Below are positions 34,785 to 42,790 of a stretch of DNA of 64,000 nucleotides, piece after piece. The position numbers and the translations under genes are program-made. The notes below the pieces were generated by a model, which made no database searches, was not told where the DNA came from, and worked only from the letters and a program-made list of their open reading frames with translations. The DNA is taken from the NCBI GenBank assembly GCA_034409565.1, contig DAOUMS010000002.1:1-64000 (forward strand), read 5' to 3'. Within the stretch, counting starts at the first letter, position 1. Each line of letters starts with the position of its first letter. This DNA comes from E44-bin89 sp034409565. GTDB taxonomy: Bacteria > Chloroflexota > Dehalococcoidia > Dehalococcoidales > RBG-16-60-22.

Positions 34785-34822
34785 GGTTTCCTGACATGTC
34801 TCATAACTGGTTTCATGACATG
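34785..34822. repeat. Imperfect direct repeat in the leader of the hddA operon
   Basis: GGTTTCCTGACATG (34785-34798) and GGTTTCATGACATG (34809-34822) are 24 bp apart, 13 of 14 bases identical. They lie between promoter and start codon, next to the GACAATTGTC palindrome, and may be regulator sites. Confidence 0.5.
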
Positions 34823-34831
34823 ACAATTGTC
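34822..34831. promoter_or_regulatory. Palindrome GACAATTGTC near the hddA operon start site
   Basis: Perfect 10-bp palindrome a few bases downstream of the -10 box at 34840-34835, identical to the core of the palindrome at 10991-11006. Confidence 0.55.
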
Positions 34832-34834
34832 CAT

Positions 34835-34864
34835 AATATACATCCTCGAAAACCCTTTTGTCAA
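34835..34864 (-). promoter_or_regulatory. Promoter of the hddA-methyltransferase-transketolase operon
   Basis: Minus strand: -35 TTGACA (34864-34859), 18-bp spacer, -10 TATATT (34840-34835). The leader before the ATG at 34766 is about 60 nt. Confidence 0.65.
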
Positions 34865-34896
34865 TACTTTTTATCTTAAATTTGATAATTACTTGG

Positions 34897-35829
34897 TCAG
34901 ACGTTACCGTACTTATTCCCTCTGATAATACTGTAGCCTTTAATTAATTCGGCAATGCCGGCTTGAAGAGAGATATCTGGCTTAAATCCGGTGGCTTCAA
35001 TCTTGGCATTGCTGACAATGTAATTCCTTTTATCCGGGTCTTCGCCCACCTCAGCCTCGACAAAGTAGAATTCCGGGACCTGCTTTTTAATCTCCTCGCA
35101 CAATTCCCACTTGCTGAGGTTGGCATCGCTCAGCCCAACGTTATAGGGCTCATCCTTCATCCGGTCAAAATTCTCCAGGCTGTGGATAAAGGCCTTGGCG
35201 ACATCGCGGACGTGGATATAGTTTCTCTTGAAATGGGCTTCAAAAAGTACCAGGAAGCGGTCAGTGACCGCCCGATAGGTAAAATCATTTACCAGCAAGT
35301 CAAGGCGCATTCTGGGGCTGATGCCAAACGCCGTCGCCAGGCGCAGGGTAATGCAGTTGCCGGCATCAAGCAAAATTTGTTCTATGTCAGCTTTAAGACG
35401 TCCGTAAAGAGAAACAGGGTTTAGCGGCGTCTCTTCAGTACAGTATACTCCATCCTGTCCGATGCCATAACCGCTGTTAGTGGTGGGGAAAACGATTATC
35501 TGGTTGGGGCTGCGTAATTCCAATATCATCTTGACGGCATCAACATTAACCGTTCTTGCCCCAACCGGGTCCCTGGTACAGAGTGGGGCACCGGTCAGAC
35601 AGGCCAGGGGGAAAATCGCCTCCGCTTCTTTAAGGAGACCCGAAATTAACTCCTTGTCCCGGGCGTCCCCCCGGATAATAGTCAGCTTTCTATTATGGCA
35701 GCAATCCAGGAGGGATGTCTGGTGGTATAGAAAGCTGTCCAGAGCGATAACCTCATAGCCGCGCTCAAGTAGTGTTGGTACCAGGACCGACCCAATATAA
35801 CCTGCCGCTCCAGTGACCAGTATCTTCAT
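34897..35829 (-). CDS. NAD-dependent nucleotide-sugar epimerase/dehydratase (extended SDR)
   Basis: 310 residues. VTGAAGYIGSVLVPTLLERG is the NAD motif and Asp31 follows in IALDSF. The active site is TTNSGYG with Tyr/Lys in SLYGRLKAD. EETPLNPVSLYG is the usual segment before the catalytic tyrosine. The C-terminal domain has RNYIHVRDVAKAFIHSLE and EPYNVGLSDANLSKWEL. The family covers epimerases, dehydratases and reductases; a 4,6-dehydratase is possible but the typical DE pair after the T of the active site is absent, so epimerase or decarboxylase is more likely. AAGGAG precedes the ATG. It follows the GDP-fucose-synthase-like gene by 21 bp. Confidence 0.82.
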   Translation of the reverse strand: MKILVTGAAGYIGSVLVPTLLERGYEVIALDSFLYHQTSLLDCCHNRKLTIIRGDARDKELISGLLKEAEAIFPLACLTGAPLCTRDPVGARTVNVDAVKMILELRSPNQIIVFPTTNSGYGIGQDGVYCTEETPLNPVSLYGRLKADIEQILLDAGNCITLRLATAFGISPRMRLDLLVNDFTYRAVTDRFLVLFEAHFKRNYIHVRDVAKAFIHSLENFDRMKDEPYNVGLSDANLSKWELCEEIKKQVPEFYFVEAEVGEDPDKRNYIVSNAKIEATGFKPDISLQAGIAELIKGYSIIRGNKYGNV

Positions 35830-35850
35830 TCGATAATACTCCTTAGTGTT

Positions 35851-36786
35851 TCAGGGTTTGCCCTGTTCCCGGTACCATTGATAAGTCTGCCGGATGCCTT
35901 CTTCAACATGGATTCGTGGGGACCAGCCCATTTTTTTAATTTTACTGTTGTCCAGGAGTTTTCGTGGTGCCCCATCTGGTTTTGATTTATCAAAAACTAT
36001 CTCTCCCTTGAAACCAATTACCCCGACCAGTATACATGCCAGCTCTCTAATTGAAAAGTCTTTACCCGAGCCAAGGTTGATTATCTCTGACTTGTCATAT
36101 TTATGCATCAGGAAGACCGCGGCATCAGCCAAATCATCAATGTGCAGGCATTCTCGCCGTGGTGCCCCACTGCCCCAGACAATAACTTTGTCCTGATTAG
36201 TTGACTTGGCCTCATGTATTCTCCTCATCAGAGCGGGCAGAAAATGGCCGGTTTCAGCGTCGAAGTCGTCATCTGGGCCGTAGACATCGGCCGCAACCGC
36301 CGCAATAAAGTTGGTACCGTACTGGCGATTATAAGACTGGCACATCTTCAGGCCTGCAATCTTGGCCAGAGCATAAGGCTCGCTGGTGGGCTCAAGTCTG
36401 CCGGAGAGCAAATATGCCTCCTTCATGGGCTGGGGGCATTCTTTGGGATAAATGCAGGAGCTGCCAAAGAAAAGCATTTTTTTAACCCCGGACTGCCATG
36501 CCGCATGTATCACGTTGGACTGGCTCTGTATATTCTGATAGATGAATTCAGCCGGGTACTGGTTGTTGGCCAGAATGCCACCTACCTTGGTGGAAGGCAG
36601 GAAGACGTAGTCCGGTTTTTCCGCGGTGAAAAATCGAAAAACGGCTGCCTGATTGGTCAGGTCAAGTTCAGCGCCGGTCCTGCCCAGTAGTCGCGTATAG
36701 CCATCCTGCCGCAGGCGACGTGTTACGGCCGCACCAATCATGCCTTCATGATTGGCAATGTAAATCTTCGCGTCTTTTTCCATCAA
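35851..36786 (-). CDS. fcl: GDP-L-fucose synthase-like epimerase/reductase (WcaG/Fcl family)
   Basis: 311 residues. Fcl features are clear: GSSCIYPKECPQPMKEAYLL, SEPYALAKIAGLKMCQSYN with catalytic Tyr/Lys, YGTNFIAAVAADVYGPDDDF, and the C-terminal DGAPRKLLDNSKIKKMGW. Two key motifs are altered: the NAD loop reads ANHEGMIGAAV where Fcl has GHxGMVGSA, and PSTKVGGI replaces AAxVGGI. Real Fcl converts GDP-4-keto-6-deoxymannose to GDP-fucose; relatives in Campylobacter (MlghB/C) act on GDP-6-deoxy-4-keto-heptose. Given the GmhA/HddA genes around it, a GDP-heptose derivative is a reasonable substrate. No GDP-mannose 4,6-dehydratase gene is in the window. Confidence 0.83.
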   Translation of the reverse strand: MMEKDAKIYIANHEGMIGAAVTRRLRQDGYTRLLGRTGAELDLTNQAAVFRFFTAEKPDYVFLPSTKVGGILANNQYPAEFIYQNIQSQSNVIHAAWQSGVKKMLFFGSSCIYPKECPQPMKEAYLLSGRLEPTSEPYALAKIAGLKMCQSYNRQYGTNFIAAVAADVYGPDDDFDAETGHFLPALMRRIHEAKSTNQDKVIVWGSGAPRRECLHIDDLADAAVFLMHKYDKSEIINLGSGKDFSIRELACILVGVIGFKGEIVFDKSKPDGAPRKLLDNSKIKKMGWSPRIHVEEGIRQTYQWYREQGKP

Positions 36787-36854
36787 ACCTGTATCCTAAA
36801 TTCAGCACGCTGCGAAGACCACTACCAAGCCAGCGCCCCACTGCATCACTCAAT

Positions 36855-37472
36855 CTACTTAATCCCGGCTAGTTCTCTCTCCACCAGTTCGCAGATAATG
36901 TGCCCGATGGTAATGTGGGATTCCTGGATTCGTGGTGTGCTCTCTGAGGGTACCGCTATGGTCAAGTCGACCACATCAGTCAGCCTGCCGTGCTTGCCGC
37001 CAGTCAGGCCAATTGTCTTGGCGCCTTTTATCCTGGCCACTTTCATCGCTTCAATAACATTGGGCGAGTTGCCACTGGTGGAGATACCTATTACCGTATC
37101 CTCTTTGTTCACCAGTGCCTCTATCTGGCGACTGAAGACTGTCTCATATCCGTAGTCATTGGCCACTGCCGTCAGGATAGAGTTATTCGTGTTAAGGGCT
37201 AAAGCGGGAAAAGCACGTCTTTCCATTAGAAATTTCCCCACCAGCTCGCCGGCGATGTGCTGGGCATCAGCCGCGCTCCCCCCGTTGCCAAACAGCACCA
37301 CCTTGCCGCCCTGCCGATAAGTGGCAACAATAAATCTGACTGCTTCCGCTATCTCATCGACCTGGCTCTGGATGATGGCCCTCTTTACTCTGGCGCTCTC
37401 CTCCAGCAATCGCGCGATTTCCTGGTGCCGGACTTTTGCCTCGTTCCCGTAAGATGATTCACTTTTCATCAC
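36855..37472 (-). CDS. gmhA: Sedoheptulose 7-phosphate isomerase (SIS domain)
   Basis: 205 residues. GmhA isomerises sedoheptulose 7-phosphate to D-glycero-D-manno-heptose 7-phosphate. Phosphate and catalytic motifs are VLFGNGGSAADAQHIAGELV (including the zinc ligands His and Glu of HxxxE) and ISTSGNSPNVIEAM, and the C-terminal RIQESHITIGHIICELVE supplies Gln and His. All four metal ligands known for GmhA are kept. It is first in the operon driven by the promoter at 37557-37529 and precedes the Fcl-like gene by 68 bp. With HddA and HddC homologues nearby it implies GDP-heptose synthesis; the GmhB phosphatase is not in the window. Confidence 0.9.
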   Translation of the reverse strand: MMKSESSYGNEAKVRHQEIARLLEESARVKRAIIQSQVDEIAEAVRFIVATYRQGGKVVLFGNGGSAADAQHIAGELVGKFLMERRAFPALALNTNNSILTAVANDYGYETVFSRQIEALVNKEDTVIGISTSGNSPNVIEAMKVARIKGAKTIGLTGGKHGRLTDVVDLTIAVPSESTPRIQESHITIGHIICELVERELAGIK

Positions 37473-37528
37473 AGTTTGTCCCTTCTCCTAGCAAATAGGC
37501 GGCATAACGAGAGCCCGACCGTTCATTA

Positions 37529-37557
37529 ATTATGACAAAGGAGTTGAGCCTAGTCAA
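37529..37557 (-). promoter_or_regulatory. Promoter of the gmhA operon
   Basis: Minus strand: -35 TTGACT (37557-37552), 17-bp spacer, -10 CATAAT (37534-37529), leader of about 55 nt. Confidence 0.6.
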
Positions 37558-37625
37558 CTGTAGCCTACAGACGGTTTATTTATGAGGAAAAACGAGGAGG
37601 TATGAAGCTGTATAGACTGTATCTG

Positions 37626-37654
37626 TTTAAAAAAGCGGGTGTCTGGGTTATACT
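37626..37654 (+). promoter_or_regulatory. Possible promoter of the DUF1616-type gene
   Basis: -35-like TTTAAA (37626-37631), 17-bp spacer, -10 TATACT (37649-37654), divergent from the gmhA promoter. Weak -35. Confidence 0.35.
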
Positions 37655-37727
37655 ATTCTAGAGTGAAATATAAGAGCCTGACCTGCGGCTGGCTTTAACA
37701 TTTGTGGTAACAGGAAGGTTTGCTTTA

Positions 37728-38153
37728 TTGAACAGGGTGCTTTCCATCATTCTGGGGGTACTACTTATCGGTGCTGTTGGCGGCCTCATTTACATCTCAG
37801 TGTCTCCAGGGGCTGGGGAAAGATTTACCGAATTCTACATTCTGGGACCGGAAGGAGAAGCCGCCGGTTACCCTGAAGAAGTGGTGCTCGGCGAAGAGGC
37901 GAGGTTAGTGGTGGGGATTGTCAACCGGGAATACCGTGAGGTCAGCTACCATATTGAAATCACCATTGCTGGCGAGAAAAACGGGGAAATCGGGCCGGTG
38001 GTGCTGAATCACGAGCAGAAGTGGGAACAGGAGGTCAGCTTCCGACCGGAAAAAGTGGGGGCCGGGCAGAAGGTGGAATTTTTATTGTATAAGAATGGGT
38101 CGCCAGTACCCTCTGCGGAGCGACTGCACCTGTGGGTAGATGTCAGGGAATAA
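37728..38153 (+). CDS. Membrane-anchored protein equal to the C-terminal half of DUF1616
   Basis: 141 residues. One N-terminal membrane helix (VLSIILGVLLIGAVGGLIYI) is followed by an extracytoplasmic beta-domain with FTEFYILGPEGEAAGYP, VVGIVNREYREVSYHIEI and KVEFLLYKNG ending in LHLWVDV. These are hallmarks of the C-terminal domain of DUF1616 proteins, common in methanogens. The N-terminal membrane half is missing here but is encoded separately at 44736-45095. I choose TTG 37728 because AGGAAGG lies 9 bases upstream; GTG 37704 is in frame but has no ribosome site. Function unknown; perhaps a partner of the large membrane glycosyltransferase-like proteins. Confidence 0.7.
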   Translation: MNRVLSIILGVLLIGAVGGLIYISVSPGAGERFTEFYILGPEGEAAGYPEEVVLGEEARLVVGIVNREYREVSYHIEITIAGEKNGEIGPVVLNHEQKWEQEVSFRPEKVGAGQKVEFLLYKNGSPVPSAERLHLWVDVRE

Positions 38154-38182
38154 GCGCTGGCTCTGGATTTATTAAAGTTGAA

Positions 38183-38896
38183 TTAGCGTGTAATCCTCAT
38201 TTTTATTATATGAAAGAGGTCCAGGAAACCAACCAGCCAACCACGTAGCAGTTTGGTTTTACCAGCGCGCGCTTTGTACCTGATGGGTATTTCCTTCCAG
38301 TGGTATTTATTATAATGGCAGGCCTCAAGCTTCAACTCGTGGGAGAGAGGCCAGATATCCGAGTCCAGCCTTAGAGAATCCAAGATATTTTTTCGAAAAA
38401 CCCACATCCCGGACTCAGGGTCTCTCATCTTCATGCCGAAAAGCAACCTTACGGCAATAGATAAGATGGTGTTTCCCAGTTTGTTCCGAAATGACATGGC
38501 GCCTTTTTCCATCAAGGGGAAGCGATTTGTAGTGATGAAATCCAACCCTTTCATTTCCAGAATTTTAACTAGCTCCGGGATGCTCTCCAGCGGGTAGGTA
38601 GCGTCGGCGTCACAGGTGGCAATGATGTCTCCCCTGGCATGGGCGAAGCCGGTCTTAAAAGCCCTCCCGTAGCCGCGTCTCAGCTCGCGGATAACATCCG
38701 CGCCCGCCCTTCTGGCTTTCTCCCCGGTGCCATCGATGGAACCATTATCAATGACCACAATCTGGGTGCGGTAGCCCATAGACGCAAGCTCTCCGGTCGG
38801 GATAGCTTCAATTGTTTTCTCAATCCCGTCTTTTTCATTCAAAGCCGGTATGATAATGCTTATTGTCTTTTTCATCTGCGGTTTCCGGTTAGCCAT
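38183..38896 (-). CDS. Glycosyltransferase family 2, dolichyl/polyprenyl-phosphate sugar synthase type
   Basis: 237 residues. ISIIIPALNEKDGIEKTIEA, VVIDNGSIDGTGEKARRAGA, RGYGRAFKTGFAHARGD and ATCDADATYP are typical of polyprenyl-phosphate mannose/glucose synthases. The fold is soluble with no C-terminal helices, so it is membrane-associated rather than integral. It would charge a lipid carrier phosphate with a single sugar, which GT-C proteins such as those at 17705 and 43203 could then use on the outer face. It converges with the DUF1616-type gene after 29 bp. Downstream gene of the HddC-like/GalE operon (50-bp gap). Confidence 0.85.
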   Translation of the reverse strand: MANRKPQMKKTISIIIPALNEKDGIEKTIEAIPTGELASMGYRTQIVVIDNGSIDGTGEKARRAGADVIRELRRGYGRAFKTGFAHARGDIIATCDADATYPLESIPELVKILEMKGLDFITTNRFPLMEKGAMSFRNKLGNTILSIAVRLLFGMKMRDPESGMWVFRKNILDSLRLDSDIWPLSHELKLEACHYNKYHWKEIPIRYKARAGKTKLLRGWLVGFLDLFHIIKMRITR

Positions 38897-38946
38897 TTAT
38901 ATCACCATTTTGCTTTTTCTACAAGTTGTGGTGGTGTGTCCGATGG

Positions 38947-39675
38947 TCACGATGGCCATTTTTCAGCCCTATCTTTCATATCCAGGTTGGCCTGCTTATA
39001 TTTCTCGGCGGTGCCGATGTCCAGCAGGTAATCACCGTTCTTCAGATGATAGCCATATAGAGGCATCCCCAGCTCGATAAGACAGGGGAAAACATTGTAG
39101 GCAAAGTCGCAAAAGCCTTCCTCCGGGACATAATCAAGAACCTTCTTCTCCAGAATATAGACGCCGCCACTGCTGAGATGGCTTTTTTCCGAGCCGCGGG
39201 GTGGTTTCTCCGTAAAACCCAGTATTCTGCCTCCGCCGTCTACTTCCACCACGCCGACTTCCCAGGGGTTGGGCATCTCGCGTATCGCCAGTGTGGCCAC
39301 TGCCCGCCGGTCCCGGTGAAATTTCAGCATGGCACCGAGGTCCAGGTCGGTTAGGACGTCGCCGTAAACGACGGCAAAAGGACTGTCGAAAAAGGACGCC
39401 ATTTTCTTCACGCCGCCGGCCGTGCCGAGCAGCTTCTCCTCGAGAGAATAGACTATTTTCATACCGAGACGAGCGCCATCACCGAGGCGGCTCTGCACCC
39501 TGGCGGTGAGGTGGTGCAGATTTATGGCGACCTCGGTGATGCCGTAATGTTTCAGCCAGCGGAGCGTGTATTCAATCAGCGGTACCCCGGACACAGGCAG
39601 CAACACCTTGGGCTCCGTTAAGGTGAGCGGCCTGAGCCTGGTTCCTTCGCCGGCGGCCAGTATCATTGCCTTCAT
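38947..39675 (-). CDS. hddC: Sugar-nucleotide pyrophosphorylase, HddC-like nucleotidyltransferase
   Basis: 242 residues. MKAMILAAGEGTRLRPLTLT is the nucleotide-binding loop with the catalytic Arg, followed by EPKVLLPVSGVPLIEYTLRW. GTAGGVKKMASFF and VVYGDVLTDLDLGAML with the metal Asp are conserved. Length without a left-handed beta-helix suggests a simple NDP-sugar pyrophosphorylase such as HddC (GDP-D-glycero-alpha-D-manno-heptose synthesis) or a mannose-1-phosphate guanylyltransferase. With GmhA and HddA homologues in the same locus, HddC is the most economical reading, but base and sugar specificity are not readable. It is 12 bp after galE on the same strand. Confidence 0.78.
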   Translation of the reverse strand: MKAMILAAGEGTRLRPLTLTEPKVLLPVSGVPLIEYTLRWLKHYGITEVAINLHHLTARVQSRLGDGARLGMKIVYSLEEKLLGTAGGVKKMASFFDSPFAVVYGDVLTDLDLGAMLKFHRDRRAVATLAIREMPNPWEVGVVEVDGGGRILGFTEKPPRGSEKSHLSSGGVYILEKKVLDYVPEEGFCDFAYNVFPCLIELGMPLYGYHLKNGDYLLDIGTAEKYKQANLDMKDRAEKWPS

Positions 39676-39687
39676 TTTTTGCCTGTG

Positions 39688-40689
39688 TCACCTGGTGCTG
39701 ATGGTTCGCTGCCCGGCATAGCCGCGAGGGTGCTCCCTCCGCCACTGCCAGGCACTGGCTATAATAGTATTTATATCAGGGTATTTGACCTGCCAGCCGA
39801 GCTCGCGTCTGGCCAGCTCCGAGCTGGCGACCAGAGTCGCCGGGTCACCATCCCGTCGGGGACAGGCTACCGTCTGAATCTTGGCGCCGGTGACCCGCTC
39901 GGCGGCAGCAATCACCTCCAGCACTGAGTAGCCCTCACCATTGCCCAGATTGTAGGCCCGGCCACTGTACTCCTCAAGTTTTTCCAGACCCAGGAGGTGG
40001 GCCCGGGCAATATCAGTCACATGAACATAGTCCCGGACACAGGTCCCGTCCCTGGTGGGATAATCTGTGCCGAATACATTTACATGGCTTTCATTATTCA
40101 GAGCAGCGTCGAGCACATTGGGGATGAGGTGGGTCTCGGGGCGGTGGTCTTCTCCGAGCTCTTGGCTTGACCCGGCGGCGTTAAAGTAGCGGAAAGAGAT
40201 GTGCCGCAAGCCGTAAGCTTTACCGTACCAGTCCAGGATGCGCTCGAAGATGAGCTTGGATTCCCCGTAGGCGTTTACCGGTCTCTGGGGGTGGCTTTCG
40301 GCAATGGGGGTGCTTTCCGGCTCGCCGTAAACGGCAGCGCTGGAAGAGAAAATGAGCCCACGGACATCGTATTTGAGCATGGTATCCAGTAAATTCAGGC
40401 CACCAGTGATATTGTTCTGAAAATACCTGCTGGGGTCGGTCAGGGAATATTCCACCACCGTTTCCGCCGCCAGGTGCATCACCGCATCAGGACGGGTCTG
40501 GCGTAAGATTTCATCCAGAGCTTCGCCCTGCTGGATATCCGCGACCATCAGCTTCGCTCCGGGGGGCACGGCATCGCGGTGTCCCTGCTGAAGATTATCT
40601 ATGATGGTAACTACATGCCCCTGAGCTACCACTTCCTCAGCCACCACGCTGCCCACATACCCGGCGCCACCAGTGACCAATACATTCAT
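39688..40689 (-). CDS. galE: UDP-glucose 4-epimerase
   Basis: 333 residues. NAD motif VTGGAGYVGSVVAEEVVAQG, then IDNLQQGHRDAVPPGA, DAVMHLAAETVVEYSLTDPS, FSSSAAVYGEPESTPI, VNAYGESKLIFERIL (Tyr/Lys), FRYFNAAGSSQELGEDH and GTCVRDYVHVTDIARAH. This is the standard GalE set, interconverting UDP-glucose and UDP-galactose (or the N-acetyl forms). Length is normal. The operon runs from the 42790 kinase through the 40701 epimerase into galE (11-bp gap) and then the nucleotidyltransferase. ATG start. Confidence 0.92.
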   Translation of the reverse strand: MNVLVTGGAGYVGSVVAEEVVAQGHVVTIIDNLQQGHRDAVPPGAKLMVADIQQGEALDEILRQTRPDAVMHLAAETVVEYSLTDPSRYFQNNITGGLNLLDTMLKYDVRGLIFSSSAAVYGEPESTPIAESHPQRPVNAYGESKLIFERILDWYGKAYGLRHISFRYFNAAGSSQELGEDHRPETHLIPNVLDAALNNESHVNVFGTDYPTRDGTCVRDYVHVTDIARAHLLGLEKLEEYSGRAYNLGNGEGYSVLEVIAAAERVTGAKIQTVACPRRDGDPATLVASSELARRELGWQVKYPDINTIIASAWQWRREHPRGYAGQRTISTR

Positions 40690-40700
40690 GCCAATTCTCT

Positions 40701-41813
40701 CTACCTGACCGCCCTGATTATGCCCTGGTTTTTCATTGCCCTTTCGGCCCTGGTGTAGGAATCTACCATCCCGTGCTGGGACTCCACCCAGTCAAGGTAA
40801 TCCCTGATGATTTGCGTCAGCGGAATCTGAGGCTTCCAGCCAAGTTTTTTCAGCTTGGAAATATCAGAGACAATATGACGGTTATCACCGAGACGGAATT
40901 GCCCGGGGACTTCAGGCTCAAGGTCTTTTCCGGCAGTCCTGAGGAAGTACCGGGCGTATTCCCGTACCGTCAGAGGGTTATCGCCGCCAACGTTAAGTAC
41001 TTCGAAGTCAGCGGCTCCATTTTCCAGGGCCAGCAGATTGGCCCGGGCGACATCTGAAATGTGGACGTAGTCACGCAGCTGCTGGCCATCTTCATAAATA
41101 ATCGGCGGTAGGTTGTTGAATAGGCGTACGGTGAAGATGCGGAGGATGCCGGAGTAGGCATTGTAAAAGCTCTGCCGTGGCCCCTGGGTAATGCTGTAAC
41201 GTAAGGCCACGGTGGGGATGCCAAATCTTTTCCCCAGATTAAGCGCGTAAAGCTCCTGGGAGTACTTGGAAATAGCATACTGGCTGTGGGGATTTGTTTT
41301 CGGTTCATCGGTGGGCCTGGGCTTCATATTCTGATGGCAAACAGGGCATTTCACTTCCCAATCACCTTTTTCCAGCTGCTCCAGAGAGCGCGGCGGGGGG
41401 TACTGGACACCATGCCCGGCACACTCGTATTTCCCTTCACCGTATACCGCCTGGGAGCTGCCCAAAATAACTTTTTTTACCGGCAGCCTGTTATTGACGA
41501 TGATTTCATAGAGGAGCGCCGTGCCGGCACCGTTGACCCGGGCAAATTTGCTGAAATCAGAGAGGTAACCTTGATATGCGGCGAGGTGGAAGACAAAATC
41601 CACTCCTTGCAGGGCTTTTGAGAGGTCGCTTTGCTTGCAAACGTCTCCCTTTATGAATTCTATATCATCGGGAATGTAGGCCGGTTTCCGCCCTTCCGGG
41701 TGCACCGGTGGTTCAAGGTTGTCCAGAATGCGTACGGAATACCCCTTTTTTAGCAGGAGGTCGGTGATATGAGAGCCTATGAAGCCAGCGCCACCGGTAA
41801 CTAATGCTTTCAT
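40701..41813 (-). CDS. NAD-dependent epimerase with zinc-ribbon insertion, dTDP-L-rhamnose 4-epimerase-like
   Basis: 370 residues, longer than most SDRs because of an insertion at about residues 130-170. The NAD motif is VTGGAGFIGSHITDLLLKKG. The active site is LGSSQAVYGEGKYECAGHGV, with Tyr/Lys further on in YAISKYSQELYAL. The insertion carries one Cys after YGEGKYE, a His, and CPVCHQ, then RPTDEPKTNPHSQYA; this Cys-rich block is characteristic of dTDP-L-rhamnose 4-epimerases (WbiB-like) and probably binds zinc. The start overlaps the upstream kinase stop by 4 bp (ATGA). No rhamnose biosynthesis genes (rmlABCD) are in the window, so the natural substrate may be another deoxy sugar. Confidence 0.8.
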   Translation of the reverse strand: MKALVTGGAGFIGSHITDLLLKKGYSVRILDNLEPPVHPEGRKPAYIPDDIEFIKGDVCKQSDLSKALQGVDFVFHLAAYQGYLSDFSKFARVNGAGTALLYEIIVNNRLPVKKVILGSSQAVYGEGKYECAGHGVQYPPPRSLEQLEKGDWEVKCPVCHQNMKPRPTDEPKTNPHSQYAISKYSQELYALNLGKRFGIPTVALRYSITQGPRQSFYNAYSGILRIFTVRLFNNLPPIIYEDGQQLRDYVHISDVARANLLALENGAADFEVLNVGGDNPLTVREYARYFLRTAGKDLEPEVPGQFRLGDNRHIVSDISKLKKLGWKPQIPLTQIIRDYLDWVESQHGMVDSYTRAERAMKNQGIIRAVR

Positions 41814-42790
41814 TCCTCAGGCCCGTAATTGAAAATAACCTTGCTGCCGTCCGGCTGGAAGCGGAAGGGCAATTCTCTCAGTCCATGGAGGGCGGCACGC
41901 ACGTCATCTTGCTGGCCATTGGTGCAGTAAAGAAGCAGGAAGCCGCCACCGCCAGCGCCCGTGATTTTCCCTCCCACCGCGCCCGCATCGTGGGCCACCT
42001 GATACATGTCATTAATCTCGGGGTTGCTCACCTTGCTGGCGAGTTCCTTTTTTAGCTGCCAGCTCCGGTGCAGAAGCCGACCTATCTCATCAAAGTTGCC
42101 CTCAAGGACAGCTTTTCTTGCTTCCTGGGCCATTTTTTTCATTTCCAGAAGCACGCCGGTGTTTTTCTGGATATTGGTTTTCTGTTCCGATAGAATTTCA
42201 TCTGATTTCCTAGTTTTGCCGGTGTAGAAGAGAAGAAGAGAGCGGTTCAATCTCCTTTTGGCCTCCGGGAGAATATCAATCTTCTCGACTTCAATACCAT
42301 TGTGGTTGAAAGTAATGTACTGCATATTGCCGAACGCGGCAATGACCTGATCCTGCCTGCCAGCCGGTTTCCCCAGGATGTCTACTTCTATCTGGCAGGC
42401 CTGTTCGGCCAGTTCTCTGGCGGTCACGGTCTGTCCCTGGTAGGCATATAAAGACTGGAGCAGGCCCACAGTGACGGCACTGGATGAGCCCAGACCGGTG
42501 CCCTCGGAAGGTACATCGGCCAGGGTAGTAATTTCGACGGCTTTATCCACGCCCGTTTTTTTCATTGCTTCCCGTACCAGTTCATGTTTCAACTGGTCAA
42601 CGTGCTCGACTATTTCCTTCTGCGAGTAGTTTACATAAATCATATTATCGAATCTTTCCTTAACGATAATATAGACGCACTTGTTTATAGCCGTGCTCAG
42701 GACAGCGCCACCGTAGTTGAGGTAAAAGTCATCGAAGTCAGTACCGCCACCCAAAAAACTTACCCTTAGCGGAGTCTGGACTACAATCAT
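41810..42790 (-). CDS. hddA: GHMP kinase, heptose 7-phosphate kinase-like (copy 2)
   Basis: 326 residues. TPLRVSFLGGGTDFDDFYLN and GGAVLSTAINKCVYI at the N-terminus, ATP motif PSEGTGLGSSSAVTVGLLQS near residue 93, and GAVGGKITGAGGGGFLLLYC at the C-terminus. GGGTDFDDFY and SSEG(T)GLGSSS fit D-glycero-D-manno-heptose 7-phosphate kinase more closely than copy 1 does. It is the first gene of the operon controlled by a consensus promoter at 42947-42919. With the downstream nucleotidyltransferase it could make the activated sugar; L-fucokinase-type GHMP enzymes are the alternative. Confidence 0.83.
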   Translation of the reverse strand: MIVVQTPLRVSFLGGGTDFDDFYLNYGGAVLSTAINKCVYIIVKERFDNMIYVNYSQKEIVEHVDQLKHELVREAMKKTGVDKAVEITTLADVPSEGTGLGSSSAVTVGLLQSLYAYQGQTVTARELAEQACQIEVDILGKPAGRQDQVIAAFGNMQYITFNHNGIEVEKIDILPEAKRRLNRSLLLFYTGKTRKSDEILSEQKTNIQKNTGVLLEMKKMAQEARKAVLEGNFDEIGRLLHRSWQLKKELASKVSNPEINDMYQVAHDAGAVGGKITGAGGGGFLLLYCTNGQQDDVRAALHGLRELPFRFQPDGSKVIFNYGPEE

